Below, piece by piece: positions 1-9,187 of a DNA stretch of 64,000 bases. Numbering within the stretch: the stretch's first letter is position 1; every line of letters begins with the position of its first letter. A program made the translations under genes and the position numbers. Source of the DNA: Streptomyces olivochromogenes (GTDB lineage Bacteria; Actinomycetota; Actinomycetes; Streptomycetales; Streptomycetaceae); contig NZ_KQ948463.1 in assembly GCF_001514115.1 (NCBI RefSeq), forward strand, positions 1 to 64,000, written 5' to 3'. The notes below the pieces were generated by a model that saw only the letters and a list, made by a program, of their open reading frames with translations, ran no database searches and had not been told where the DNA came from.

Positions 1-58
1 GCGGAATGAATGGAACGGACGGGTAGAGGAAACCGCCTCTCTGGCCGAATTCGAGCGC

Positions 59-109
59 CGTTGACACCTCCCATACGGAGGCTCGTACGCCTTTGACGGA
101 ACTCTTACG
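59..109. promoter_or_regulatory. TTGACG-type half-site array S0
   Basis: Four 8-bp half-sites begin at 59 (CGTTGACA), 70 (CCCATACG), 91 (CTTTGACG) and 102 (CTCTTACG), giving offsets 0, 11, 32 and 43. The same offsets recur upstream of kdpD and kdpB. The first and third units match well and the other two are degenerate. No gene start to the right fits, because the permease gene ends convergently at 201. If the site is real, it probably serves a minus-strand gene that starts left of the window. Confidence 0.4.
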
Positions 110-158
110 GCCGACTCGTCCAGCTGCGGGAACCAATCCCCCGTCCGTCCGCATCGTC

Positions 159-189
159 GACGGCCCACACCAGCGAGGTGTGGGCCGTC
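159..189 (-). terminator. Terminator of the KimA-like permease gene
   Basis: A perfect 13-bp GC-rich stem (159-171 pairs with 177-189) with a 5-nt loop starts 12 bp past the stop codon of the minus-strand permease gene. It has no long U-tract, as is usual for Streptomyces terminators. Confidence 0.8.
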
Positions 190-200
190 AAGGTGAGGTG

Positions 201-2042
201 TCACGAGATGCGGAACCGCAGTCGGCAGATCACCGCGTCCGTGTCACGGCGCACCGCGTGGGCGACCACAGCGCCCCGCTGGTTCTGGAGCAGCCGCTGC
301 CACAGCCGGTCCGGCTCGACCTCGGGGATCAGCACGGTGACCCGGGTGCCGGGCTCGTAGACCGCTATACGACACACGTACGACGCTATGGGGCGGCCGA
401 GTGCCCTGCGCTCGGAGGCAAGCCGAACGAGTGGGAACCCAGGGTTCCACTCCTCCCAAGCGCTCTCCAGGGCCGCGACCTGGGCGCGGTCCTCGGTGTC
501 GGGGTGGCACACCGTGACGGCGCGCACCTCGTCGCCGAGGGAGGCGGCGGCGTTCAGTGCCTCCACGGTCAGCCGGGACAGGTGGGACACCGGAACGATC
601 ACCAGCGAACGCGCGCGGTGCGGCGGCTCGGGAATCCGCCCCAAGCCCAGTCGCTCACCGATCCGCCCATACGCCCGGTGCACCGTCTCGAAGGCGGCCA
701 CCAGCAACGGCACGGCGATCACTATCAGCCAAGCACCGTCCGCGAACTTGGCCGCCGTCACCACCATCGCCGAGACACCCGTGAGCACCGCACCGACACC
801 ATTCAGCGCCGCCCTGCCCCGCCACCCCCTCCCCCGCTCACCGCGCCAGTGCCGGACCATCCCCACCTGCGCGATGGTGAAGCCGATGAAGACACCGATC
901 GCGAACAGCGGCACCAGGGTGTTGGTGTCGCCGCCGGAGAAGACGAGCAGCGCCGCCGAGACCAGGGCCAGCGCGAGCACACCGTGGCGGTGGACCTGCC
1001 GGTCGGCCTTCAGGGCGAAGACGTGCGGGAGGTAGTTGTCGCGGGCGAGCAGCTTCAGCAGCACGGGCAGGCCACCGAAGGAGGTGTTCGCGGACAGCGC
1101 CAGCAGAATCATCGTGGCGAACTGGATGACGTAGAAAGCCCAGTTGTGCCCGAGCGAAGCATCCGCAAGCTGAGCCAGGACCGTGACACCTTCGACCGGC
1201 TGGAGGTGGAAACGCGAGATGAGAACCGACAAGCCGATCAGCATCACCCCCAGGACAGCCCCCAGCGCCACCTCCGCCCGCTGCGCCCGCCGCACCCGCG
1301 GCACACGGAACGACGGCACGGCATTGGCCAGCGCCTCCACACCCGTGAGCGCACTGCACCCCGAAGCGAAAGCCTTCAGCAACAGCAGCGCACCGACCGT
1401 CGTCGCATTGCCCGCAAGAACCGAGGCATGCCCAGCAGCAGCCGCAGTGCTGACAGGCGCGGACCGGAACAGACCCACCGCGATCAGCACCAGAACCGAC
1501 ACCACGAAAACCGCCGTCGGCACGATGAACACCCGCGCCGACTCCACAATGCCCCGCAGATTCACCCCCGTGATCAGCACCAGCACGGCCAGACACAGCC
1601 ACAACCGCTCCCCGTACAGCTCAGGAAACGCCGACGTCAGCGCCGCCACCCCCGCCGTGACAGCCACCGCCACATTCAGCACGTAATCCAGCACCAGCGA
1701 CGCCGCCGCCACCAGGCTCGTACGCGCACCCAGATGCGCCCTGGCCACCGCATACGACCCGCCACCATCGGGAAACGCCGCGATCACCTGCCGGTACGAA
1801 GCCACCAGCACCGCCAGCAACCCCGCGATGCCCAACGTCACCGGCAACGTGAAACCGAGCCCCTGCGCACCCGCCGCCGCCAGCACCAGAACAATCGCCT
1901 CCGGCCCGTACGCCACCGACGCCATCGCATCCAGCGACAGAGCAGCCAGACCCGTCAAGGCGGTCAAACGATGACGCTCACCGGTATCCGGCAGCTCCTC
2001 GTCGGCGGGGGCTGCGCCGGGCGCGGCGGTAAGGACAGACAT
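201..2042 (-). CDS. APC-superfamily permease, KimA-like potassium importer candidate
   Basis: A 613-residue integral membrane protein of the APC superfamily. A short polar N-terminus is followed by about 12 hydrophobic segments (roughly residues 30-460) and a cytoplasmic C-terminal domain of about 150 residues. The early motif SLDAMASVAYGPEA is typical of the branch containing Bacillus KimA (YdaO), a high-affinity K+/H+ symporter of about 607 residues. Length, the C-terminal extension and the company of kdpD, kdpB and an Na+/H+ antiporter favour potassium over amino-acid transport, but the substrate is inferred. The ATG at 2042 is the first good start. A perfect hairpin follows the stop. A pair of CCTTGACG repeats lies about 140 bp upstream. 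I looked for a c-di-AMP (ydaO) riboswitch in the leader and could not recognise one. Confidence 0.8.
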   Translation of the reverse strand: MSVLTAAPGAAPADEELPDTGERHRLTALTGLAALSLDAMASVAYGPEAIVLVLAAAGAQGLGFTLPVTLGIAGLLAVLVASYRQVIAAFPDGGGSYAVARAHLGARTSLVAAASLVLDYVLNVAVAVTAGVAALTSAFPELYGERLWLCLAVLVLITGVNLRGIVESARVFIVPTAVFVVSVLVLIAVGLFRSAPVSTAAAAGHASVLAGNATTVGALLLLKAFASGCSALTGVEALANAVPSFRVPRVRRAQRAEVALGAVLGVMLIGLSVLISRFHLQPVEGVTVLAQLADASLGHNWAFYVIQFATMILLALSANTSFGGLPVLLKLLARDNYLPHVFALKADRQVHRHGVLALALVSAALLVFSGGDTNTLVPLFAIGVFIGFTIAQVGMVRHWRGERGRGWRGRAALNGVGAVLTGVSAMVVTAAKFADGAWLIVIAVPLLVAAFETVHRAYGRIGERLGLGRIPEPPHRARSLVIVPVSHLSRLTVEALNAAASLGDEVRAVTVCHPDTEDRAQVAALESAWEEWNPGFPLVRLASERRALGRPIASYVCRIAVYEPGTRVTVLIPEVEPDRLWQRLLQNQRGAVVAHAVRRDTDAVICRLRFRIS

Positions 2043-2178
2043 GGAAAACGGGCTCCTTCACGAACTGCACGAAAAGACCCGCGCACGCGGGGAGGCGATG
2101 CGCGGGTGCGCCCAGGTTCTGTCCACGTCCCGCCGACTCCGACCCTTCCTTGCGCCTTCTTCGCGCCGAAACCCCCGA

Positions 2179-2197
2179 CCTTGACGCGGCCTTGACG
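2179..2197. promoter_or_regulatory. CCTTGACG direct repeat S1, 11-bp period
   Basis: CCTTGACG occurs at 2179-2186 and again at 2190-2197, exactly one helical turn apart, 137 bp upstream of the permease ATG. This geometry is typical of OmpR/PhoB-family response-regulator sites. Related arrays lie upstream of kdpD and kdpB. Confidence 0.5.
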
Positions 2198-2467
2198 GCT
2201 GCGTGCACCACACGACTCCCGTCGGGGCGAATCCCTTCCCGACGGCATGCGCTACGACCGGGCGTCAAGGACGAGCAGGGACGAGCAGGAACGCGGCGAG
2301 CCCGACGAAGCCCGCGATCAGCCGCAGCACCCGGCGGGCCGCGGCCTCCCCGGTGGCCGGCTCGGGCACGTGGTGACGGGTGACCTCCTCGAACATCAGT
2401 CGGCCGTGTGTGAACTGCCGGTAACAGGCGGTGCGGGTGTCCGGCAGCGGCTGTGTGCCGTCCTCGC

Positions 2468-2515
2468 CCCGGCGTTTCGGCACTGTCCTCGCCCGGCGTT
2501 TCGGCACTGTCCTCG
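2468..2515. repeat. Two perfect 24-bp tandem repeats
   Basis: The unit at 2468-2491 is repeated without mismatch at 2492-2515 in the non-coding gap. It looks like replication slippage. I see no palindrome or promoter in it. Confidence 0.85.
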
Positions 2516-2700
2516 CTCGCCGGGTCGTCCTCGTGCGCGCCGGAGAGCACGGCAAGCGTGGCCAGACGGGGACCAAGTCACGTACGGAGATGGAGAGTTG
2601 ACGTCACATCAGTCAAGAACGGATGCGCGGACGCACCCGGTTCCTGGTGGGCGAGGGTTCGGCGTCAACGTTCCGTATGCGGTGCCCCAGGACTTGGCGC

Positions 2701-5307
2701 TCATACGCTGCCTCTTACGCTCCGCGCACCACCGGGGTGCTCCGTCCGCTCGCCGAAGGGCAGGGACAACACCATGGTCAGGCCCCCGCCGGGAGTGTCC
2801 TCCGGCGTGAGGGTGCCGTCCATCGCCTCCGTCAGGCCCCGCGAGAGTGCCAGGCCCAGGCCGAGGCCCGTGGTGTTGTCGGTGTCACCCAGACGCTGGA
2901 AGGGCTCGAAGATGCGGTCACGGTCATTGGGGGGCAGGCCGGGGCCCCGGTCGACGACCCGCACCTCGACGCGGCCCGCGTGGGCACTGGCGGTCAGCAG
3001 CACCTTGCGCCCGGCCGGACTGTGCCGGGCGGCGTTGGCGACGAGGTTCGCGATCACGCGTTCCAGGAGTGGGGGATCGGCCAGCACGGCCGGAACCCCC
3101 TCCAGGTCCGCCACCTCGACTTCGGGGGTGTCGGCCAGCGCCGCCGGGAGGACCTCTTCCAATGCCGTGGCCCGCAGGTTCAGCGTGAGCACGCCCGCCT
3201 GAAGGCGGCTGAGGTCCAGGAGGTTCTCGACCAGGCGGTTGAGCTTGGCCATGGACTCGTCCGCGGTCGCCAGGAGTTCCTCCCGGTCCTCGTCGGAGAA
3301 GTCGACGTCCCGGCTGCGCAGCGAGGAGACGGCGGCCCAGCCCGCCGCGAGAGGCGTGCGCAGATCGTGGCCGACCGCCCGCAGCAGCGCCGTACGCATC
3401 CGGTCGGCCGCCCTGACCGGTTCGACCTCGGCGGCGGCCTCCGCGAGCCTGGTCCGTTCGACCGCCGAGCCCACATGCGCGGCGAAGGCGGCAAGGACAC
3501 GCCGCTCGGAGGAGGGCAGGGCGCGCCCGCGCAGGACGAGGAAGGCGCCGGGCCCCGCGGGCACGACCGTCGCGCCGTTGTCTCCGGGCGGCTCGTCCAC
3601 CAGTTCCGCCGAGTCCATACCGAACGTCTCGCGCGTGCGTTCCACCAGCGCCGGGATCGTCGCACCACCGCGCACGATGGTGCCGGCGAGCGAGGACATG
3701 GTCTCCGCCTCCGCGGTGGCCCGCGCCGAGCGCCGCGACAGGCGCAGCGAGCGGTCCACGACAGCAGCCACTATGGCGGCCACCACCGCGAAGACCGCCA
3801 GCGCCAGCAGCGCGTTCGGGTCGTCCAGCGTGAACTGGCCGACGGGCGGGATGAACCAGTAGTTGAGCAGCAGGGACGCCGTCACCGAGGCGATCACCGC
3901 CGAGACCACCCCGCCTATGCAGGCCACACCCACCACGGTGAGCAGGAACAGCAGCGCCTCGCTGGTGAGGTTGAGCCGGTCCCGGGCCCAGTCGAGATCG
4001 AGCAGGAAGGTGAGCGCCACAGGCAGCAGCAGTCCGGCCACCGGGCCCGCGATCCTTCGTACTCGCGAGAGGGTACGGCGGCGGGAGGGCAGCAGCGTGC
4101 CGCGCCCGGCGCGTTCGTGCGTGACCGTGTGGATGTCGATGTCGCCGGAGAGTTCGACGACCGTCTCGCCGGTGCCACGTCCCGTGAGGAAACGTTCGAT
4201 GCGGCCGCGGCGGCTGGTGCCGAGGACGAGCTGGGTGGCGTTCTCGGCGCGCGCGAAGTCGACCAGGGCGGTGGGCACGTCGTCGCCGACGACCGAGTGA
4301 TAGCTCCCGCCCAGGTCCTCGACCAGCCGTCGCTGCCGGGCGAGCGAGGCGTGCGAGGTGCCGGCGGCGAGACCGTCGCTGCGGGTCACATGCACGGCGA
4401 GCAGATCACCGCCCGCCGACCGGTCGGCGATCCGGGCGGCCCGCCGGACGAGGGTGTCTCCCTCCGGCCCGCCGGTGAGGGCGACCACGACCCGCTCCCG
4501 GATCTCCCACACCCCGCCGATGCCATGCTCCGAGCGGTACGACTGGAGCGCCTCGTCCACCCGGTCGGCCACCCACAGCAGGGCGAGCTGGCGCAGTGCG
4601 GTCAGGTTGCCGGGGCGGAAGTAGTTGGCGAGGGCGGCGTCGACCTTCTGGGGCGCGTAGATGTTGCCGTGCGCCATCCGGCGGCGCAGCCCCTCCGGCG
4701 GAATGTCCACGAGTTCGATCTGCTGTGCCCGTCGTACGACCTCGTCGGGCACCGTCTCGCGCTGCGGCACTCGCGTGATCTTCTCGACGACGTCGTTGAG
4801 GGACTCCAGATGCTGGATGTTCAGCGCCGTGACGACGTCTATCCCGGCGGCGAGCAGCTGCTCGATGTCCTGCCAGCGCTTGGCGTTGCGACCGCCTCCT
4901 GGCACGTTGCTGTGGGCGATCTCGTCCACCAACGCGACCTGCGGCCGGCGCGCGAGGACCGCGGCGAGGTCCATCTCCTCGAACTCCCCGCCGCGATAGG
5001 CGCAGGGCGCCCGCGGTACGACCTCCAGGCCGTCGAGCATCGCCTCCGTGCCAGGACGCCCGTGGCACTCCACGAACCCCACCACCACATCCGCGCCGCG
5101 CGCCGCCCTGCGGCGCGCCTCGTCGAGCATGCGGTAGGTCTTGCCGACCCCCGGCGCCGCCCCCAGATAGACCTTCAACCGTCCGGGCCGTACGTCACCC
5201 GCACCGGGCCGTACGTCACCCGCACCAGGCAGTACGTCACCCGCACCGGGCAGTACGTCACCCCCGCCAGTCCGTACGTCACTCATGTCGGTCCGTACGT
5301 CACTCAT
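2701..5307 (-). CDS. kdpD: Osmosensitive K+ channel sensor histidine kinase KdpD
   Basis: An 868-residue KdpD, the turgor/K+ sensor kinase that normally phosphorylates KdpE. Visible in order: a repeat-rich N-terminus; the KdpD domain with Walker A GAAPGVGKT (about 49-57) and VALVDEIAH; a universal-stress-protein-like segment; four close membrane helices; a GAF-like region; a HisKA box with His647 in AVGHDLRTPL; and an ATPase domain ending with the G-boxes. The frame is open upstream to a TTG at 5340, but the ATG at 5307 is preceded by GGAG and is preferred; an ATG at 5286 is also possible. No kdpE follows, so its partner must be elsewhere. Divergent from the antiporter gene, with the TTGACG array between them. 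Confidence 0.95.
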   Translation of the reverse strand: MSDVRTDMSDVRTGGGDVLPGAGDVLPGAGDVRPGAGDVRPGRLKVYLGAAPGVGKTYRMLDEARRRAARGADVVVGFVECHGRPGTEAMLDGLEVVPRAPCAYRGGEFEEMDLAAVLARRPQVALVDEIAHSNVPGGGRNAKRWQDIEQLLAAGIDVVTALNIQHLESLNDVVEKITRVPQRETVPDEVVRRAQQIELVDIPPEGLRRRMAHGNIYAPQKVDAALANYFRPGNLTALRQLALLWVADRVDEALQSYRSEHGIGGVWEIRERVVVALTGGPEGDTLVRRAARIADRSAGGDLLAVHVTRSDGLAAGTSHASLARQRRLVEDLGGSYHSVVGDDVPTALVDFARAENATQLVLGTSRRGRIERFLTGRGTGETVVELSGDIDIHTVTHERAGRGTLLPSRRRTLSRVRRIAGPVAGLLLPVALTFLLDLDWARDRLNLTSEALLFLLTVVGVACIGGVVSAVIASVTASLLLNYWFIPPVGQFTLDDPNALLALAVFAVVAAIVAAVVDRSLRLSRRSARATAEAETMSSLAGTIVRGGATIPALVERTRETFGMDSAELVDEPPGDNGATVVPAGPGAFLVLRGRALPSSERRVLAAFAAHVGSAVERTRLAEAAAEVEPVRAADRMRTALLRAVGHDLRTPLAAGWAAVSSLRSRDVDFSDEDREELLATADESMAKLNRLVENLLDLSRLQAGVLTLNLRATALEEVLPAALADTPEVEVADLEGVPAVLADPPLLERVIANLVANAARHSPAGRKVLLTASAHAGRVEVRVVDRGPGLPPNDRDRIFEPFQRLGDTDNTTGLGLGLALSRGLTEAMDGTLTPEDTPGGGLTMVLSLPFGERTEHPGGARSVRGSV
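5179..5262 (-). repeat. 21-bp tandem repeats encoding heptads in the KdpD N-terminus
   Basis: Four head-to-tail 21-bp units encode GDVLPGA, GDVLPGA, GDVRPGA and GDVRPGR (residues 16-43). They directly precede the conserved KdpD core and follow a smaller duplication of MSDVRT. The tract is probably length-variable. Confidence 0.85.
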
Positions 5308-5402
5308 CGCAGCCGACGTGCTCCGCTCACTGGAGATCAATTCCCCGGAGGGAAGGGTTACTTCCCCCTACCGAAGCGCTTGTGCGAGTCGTTCTGCGCG
5401 CT

Positions 5403-5453
5403 CATTGACGCATCCTTGGCGCTGGTCACATGGACGTTGACACTGCTTTGACG
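5403..5453. promoter_or_regulatory. TTGACG half-site array S2 between kdpD and the antiporter
   Basis: Half-sites at 5403 (CATTGACG), 5414 (CCTTGGCG), 5435 (CGTTGACA) and 5446 (CTTTGACG) form two 11-bp direct-repeat pairs separated by a 13-bp spacer. The array lies in the divergent gap, 96 bp upstream of the kdpD ATG and 91 bp upstream of the antiporter ATG. An OmpR-family regulator such as KdpE is the natural candidate binder; this is inference. Confidence 0.6.
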
Positions 5454-5543
5454 GGCCCTGGCCCGATAGGGTGAAAGCGGTGTGCCGGGAAGTCTGGTCG
5501 GCAGGGAGCCACAAGGTCTCCTTCTCATGGCCAAAGGGATGGC

Positions 5544-7136
5544 ATGCGCAGCGTAGGAACGGTCCTGGCTCTCGTGGTCCTCGCCACCGTGGTGGCCACC
5601 TTCGCGCGCCGTTGGCGGATCCCCGCGCCCTCCCTGCTCGTCGTCGCGGGCCTCGCCGTCGCACTGTTGCCGGGGACCCCGGAGATCCAGATCAGCCCCG
5701 AGATCATCGGACTCGTCGTACTGCCACCGCTCCTGTACGCGAGTGCCGAGGAACTGCCCTGGCGCGAGTTGCGCGCCGTGTGGAAGCCGGTCGGGGTGCT
5801 GTCGATAGGCCTGGTCCTCGCCTCGGCGGCCGCGGTCGGGGCGGTCGCCTCCCTGGTCACCCCGCTGTCGTGGCAGATGGCGCTCGTGCTGGGCGCTGTG
5901 CTCGCGAGCACCGACCCGGTGGCGGTCACCGCGCTCGGCAGACGGCTCGCGCTGCCGCCCAAGGTCCAGGTCCTGGTCCAGGCCGAGAGCCTCTTCAACG
6001 ACGCGACCTCGCTCGTCCTCTTCCGGGTCGCGGTGAGCGTCGCCGTGGCATCGGCAGCGGTCGGCTGGGGTGCGGCGGCGGGTGAGTTCGCGCTGCTGGC
6101 GGGTGGCGGCATGCTCATCGGCGGGGCAGTGGCGGGCGTGGTGACGCTGATCCGGCGGCGCACCGAGGACCCGGTCCTGGAGACGGTGATCGCCCTCGTC
6201 ACGCCGTACGCGGCCTACGTCCTGGCCGAGGCGGCGCACGCGTCGGGTGTCACCTCGGTGGTGGTGGCCGGGGTCGTCCTCGGCGGCCGGGGCGACCGCC
6301 TCACCAACGCCCGCATACGCCTCCAACTGCACGCCGTCTACGGCACGGTGGTCTTCCTGCTGGAGAGCGTGGTGTTCTCGCTCATCGGGCTGGCGCTGCC
6401 GGCCCAGGTGCGGGCCCTGTCCGACGGCAGCCGGGCCTGGCCGCTGTACGCGCTCGCCGTCGCCGCCACGCTGATCGCCATGCGCATGCTGTGGCTGGCG
6501 CCGCTGTCCGCGGTGGTGCAGCGCAAGGGCGGTATCCAGCGCATGAACTGGCGGGTGCCGGTCGTACTGACCTGGGCGGGCACCCGCGGCGTGGTCCCCC
6601 TGGCCGCCGCCCTGTCCATCCCGGTCACCACGAAGGCCGGGGCCACGCTCACGGAGCGCCCGCTGGTCCTCGTCCTGACCACGTCGGTCGTGGTCGCCAC
6701 ACTCGTCGTGCAGGGCTTCACGCTGGCATCTGTCGTACGGCGCTCGGGCATCGCGCTGGAACCCGACCACACCGAACGCGAGGAGGCTCAGGCCCGCTGC
6801 AGCCTGGCCAACGCGGGCCTGAGCCGCCTGGACGAGATATCCGAACTCGAAGCCGTCCCCGACATCGTCCTCGACCGGCTCCGCCGCGGCCTGACGGCCC
6901 GCCTCGACGACGCGAGCGATCGCCTCGGGCAGCCCGACGGCGACGGCACCCCGACGGAGTCCGCCGACCTCACCTATCGCCAGCTACGACGCGACCTGAT
7001 CACGGTCGAGGAGGCCGAGCTCCAGCGTCTGTACGACCAGCACCGCATCAGCGACACGACCCGCCGCCGCCTGCAACGCTCGCTGGACCTGGAGGAGGCA
7101 CGACTCGCGGACGCTTACGGGCTGCCCCGCGACTGA
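5544..7136 (+). CDS. CPA1-family Na+/H+ antiporter
   Basis: A 530-residue cation:proton antiporter of the CPA1 (NhaP/NHE) family that would exchange Na+ or K+ for H+ across the membrane. About 12 hydrophobic segments fill residues 1-400. The family ion-binding motif appears as ESLFNDATSLVLF (about 150), preceded by ASTDPVAV; WAGTRGVVPLAAAL lies near 350. The last 130 residues are charged and helical, as in bacterial members with a regulatory C-terminus. The ATG at 5544 follows a purine-rich stretch. The gene is divergent from kdpD and shares the TTGACG array, so it probably belongs to the same ion-homeostasis regulon. The transported cation cannot be read from sequence. Confidence 0.9.
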   Translation: MRSVGTVLALVVLATVVATFARRWRIPAPSLLVVAGLAVALLPGTPEIQISPEIIGLVVLPPLLYASAEELPWRELRAVWKPVGVLSIGLVLASAAAVGAVASLVTPLSWQMALVLGAVLASTDPVAVTALGRRLALPPKVQVLVQAESLFNDATSLVLFRVAVSVAVASAAVGWGAAAGEFALLAGGGMLIGGAVAGVVTLIRRRTEDPVLETVIALVTPYAAYVLAEAAHASGVTSVVVAGVVLGGRGDRLTNARIRLQLHAVYGTVVFLLESVVFSLIGLALPAQVRALSDGSRAWPLYALAVAATLIAMRMLWLAPLSAVVQRKGGIQRMNWRVPVVLTWAGTRGVVPLAAALSIPVTTKAGATLTERPLVLVLTTSVVVATLVVQGFTLASVVRRSGIALEPDHTEREEAQARCSLANAGLSRLDEISELEAVPDIVLDRLRRGLTARLDDASDRLGQPDGDGTPTESADLTYRQLRRDLITVEEAELQRLYDQHRISDTTRRRLQRSLDLEEARLADAYGLPRD

Positions 7137-7195
7137 TTTTGAGCGTCCCTGACCAGGTGTCCCTGACTGGGGGGCGGCCCGTGGGTGATTCACGG

Positions 7196-8809
7196 TCAGC
7201 GGAACTCGGCGAGCCGCGGCCGTAGCCCGAGGGCGGTGAGCGCGGCCGCCGAGATCAGGGCTCCCAGGGCGCCGGGCAGCAGGTCCGCCACTGCCGAGCG
7301 GCCGGCCCGGACCGAGGCGGTGTAGTGCCGGCGGTTGATGTCCGTCACCTGGTCCAGCGCCGTCATCCAGGCCCCGAAGTGGGCGTTGGACGTGCCCGGT
7401 TCCCAGCCCATGCAGAACGCGACGGCCTCGCGTTCCTTCCCCTGCGCGAACAGGGCGCGGATCTTGCGGTCGTCGCGCTGGTACACGGCGTACGCCTCGA
7501 CCGTCTTCTCCGCCGCGGCCCGCTCGCCGACGAAGGTGATGTTGTCGAGTTCTCGCCGGAACTCGCCGGTGAAGCGCAGGTCGTCGTGGTCGGAGCCGTA
7601 TGCCTGCCACGTCGTGGCGAGCCCGTCGTCGTACGTGGTGAGCGTCGCGCCCTTGAGCCCGTACAGCTCCTGCGACTTGGCGAGGAAGGCCTGCGCGTAC
7701 TGGTCCCGGCGCTCGGGGTCGAGGAGATAGCGGCTCTCGTCGGCGTTCGCGTCGTAGGCGATCGCGCGGGCTCGGGAGAGCGCGACGACGGAGTCGAAGG
7801 CGTCACGCCGTGCCCCGCGCAGGTGCTCGGCGGTGGCCGACAGCGCCTGGATGCCGAGGAGGACGGCGAGCACCGCGCAGACCGTGGCGGCCAGGACGCC
7901 GGGGTTGAGGATCCGGTGGAAGCGGCGGCCCAGGTACCACTGGAGGACGCCGAGTAGGACGAGGAGCAGTACGCCGAGGACGACGGCGACGACGAGCTGG
8001 GTCGCCAGGGTGGAACGGGTTTGTGCGTACCGCGTGTTGAACGCCCTGTTGTTGGAGTCCACCAGCTTCCGTGCGTCTGGCAGGAGGTGGTTCCGCAGCA
8101 GGTCGGTGGCCTTGCGGTAGTCCCCGAGTGCGGCCGGTTCACCGCCGGTGCGGCCGTCGTTCTCCAGGGCGCGGCCGATCAGCTCCTAGTACTCGGCGAA
8201 GTCGTCGGTCAGGGACTCCACGGTGTGCTCGTCGGCGGCGTCGCCCTGGGCGGCGACGGCGAGCGTGCGCAGGTCGTGGCCGATCGCGCGGCGCGCGTCC
8301 CCGTAGAAGCCGACCGCCTTCTCGTACGGCGTCGCCAGGCGCCCCCTGCCCCCGTCGCCGCCGGCCAGCAGAAGGTTGGCGGCCTGCGCGTCCATGTCGT
8401 TCAGGGCGAGGTCGAGGTCGGCGGCGCTGGTGGTGCGGGGCGCGTCACGGCCCGCGACGGTGTCCCAGGTGCTGGTCGCGGCGAGCCCTGCCAGGGCAAG
8501 CAACAGGGCCAGGGCGACGGCGAGCGAGACCGTGGCCACGCGCAGGAGACGCAGCCGCGCGGGCAGGGAGACCCAGTAGCGGCGGCGCAGAGCGGCCCAC
8601 GCGGCCACGGCCTCGCGGCGGAGGCGACGCCCCGGGGCCACCCGGCCGCGGCCCCCCTCCGGGCCGCGGGCCGGGTCCACCCCCGGGCCGGGCGACCGGT
8701 CTGTGCTGTGACTGTGCGCTGGTCCCGGCCCCCGCCTCAGGACTGCGCGTGGTGACGGCCATGGCGGTCCCCCCTGTTCGAGCGAAGCCGAGAACTTGGG
8801 GGAGGTCAC
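7196..8809 (-). pseudogene. Membrane sensor-like protein interrupted by one in-frame TAG
   Basis: Two open segments (8186-8809 and 7196-8062) lie in the same frame and are separated by a single TAG at 8186-8188. The codons between them read sensibly: DDFAEY, stop, ELIGRALENDG, then on into the second half. Restoring the codon gives a 537-residue protein with a basic Pro/Arg-rich N-terminus, a membrane segment, an extracytoplasmic helical domain, one or two more membrane segments, a second helical domain and a C-terminal helix. That resembles a kinase or chemoreceptor sensory region with no output domain. A CAG to TAG change explains everything, so I call a recent nonsense pseudogene; readthrough or a sequencing error are alternatives. 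The function is unknown. The TTGACG array S3 lies 86 bp upstream. Confidence 0.75.
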
Positions 8810-8894
8810 GGCCCTCCAACGTCACGCCACGGACGGTCGCCCGTGTCCCCCCGCGGCGCTCAGTCTGGAACCGGTTTCGGCCACCGACGTCGTG

Positions 8895-8945
8895 CGTTGA
8901 TGATCTCCTGACGCCTTCTCAGGTGACCTTGACGGGGCCTTGATG
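8895..8945. promoter_or_regulatory. TTGACG half-site array S3 upstream of kdpB
   Basis: Half-sites at 8895 (CGTTGATG), 8906 (TCCTGACG), 8927 (CCTTGACG) and 8938 (CCTTGATG) have offsets 0, 11, 32 and 43, identical to array S2. It lies 86 bp from the start of the interrupted membrane gene and about 370 bp from the kdpB ATG. Confidence 0.6.
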
Positions 8946-9187
8946 TCACGCTCCGACCGGCCGTAAGAGAGGCGCAAATTCCCTGCTCGGCCGTGCGGTT
9001 CGAAGGTGCGGCCGGGCTAGATTTCCCCTCGGCCGCCGGAGAGGCCTCGGACGTCGGTGACATGACGGCTTCACCCCGGAAGCACCCTCGGTCGCCTTCC
9101 TCACCCGAAGGCATCCGAATGGCCTCCCGGCGGTCGAGCACGCGGCGGCGTTCTCGTCGTCATCGCGCCGCCGACGCCCGTGCGCAG

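Larger units (their letters stand above)
2043..2700. other. Gap between kdpD and the permease gene
   Basis: This 658-bp gap has no gene I can defend. It holds the CCTTGACG pair (2179-2197) and a 24-bp tandem repeat (2468-2515). A 43-codon minus-strand frame (2265-2396) has a hydrophobic C-terminal half but no ribosome-binding site, so I do not call it. Confidence 0.6.

Noticed and set aside
2043..2250. Possible c-di-AMP (ydaO) riboswitch upstream of the KimA-like gene
   Set aside because: I could not find the conserved riboswitch core by eye. An Infernal search with the ydaO-yuaA model would decide.
2265..2396. A 43-codon minus-strand ORF with a hydrophobic tail between kdpD and the permease
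   Set aside because: No Shine-Dalgarno, no family resemblance (not KdpF), and it overlaps other equally open frames.
5179..5262. Direct repeats considered as a CRISPR array
   Set aside because: Units are 21 bp, contiguous without spacers, and in frame with KdpD.
93..5451. Long plus-strand frames opposite the permease and kdpD
   Set aside because: Low-complexity Arg/Pro/His/Gln-rich translations. The minus-strand proteins are unmistakable.
5437..5472. TTGACA/TTGACG motifs read simply as -35 promoter elements
   Set aside because: No TANNNT lies at 16-19 bp from them, and the paired 11-bp spacing with repeated offsets is not explained by a -35 box.
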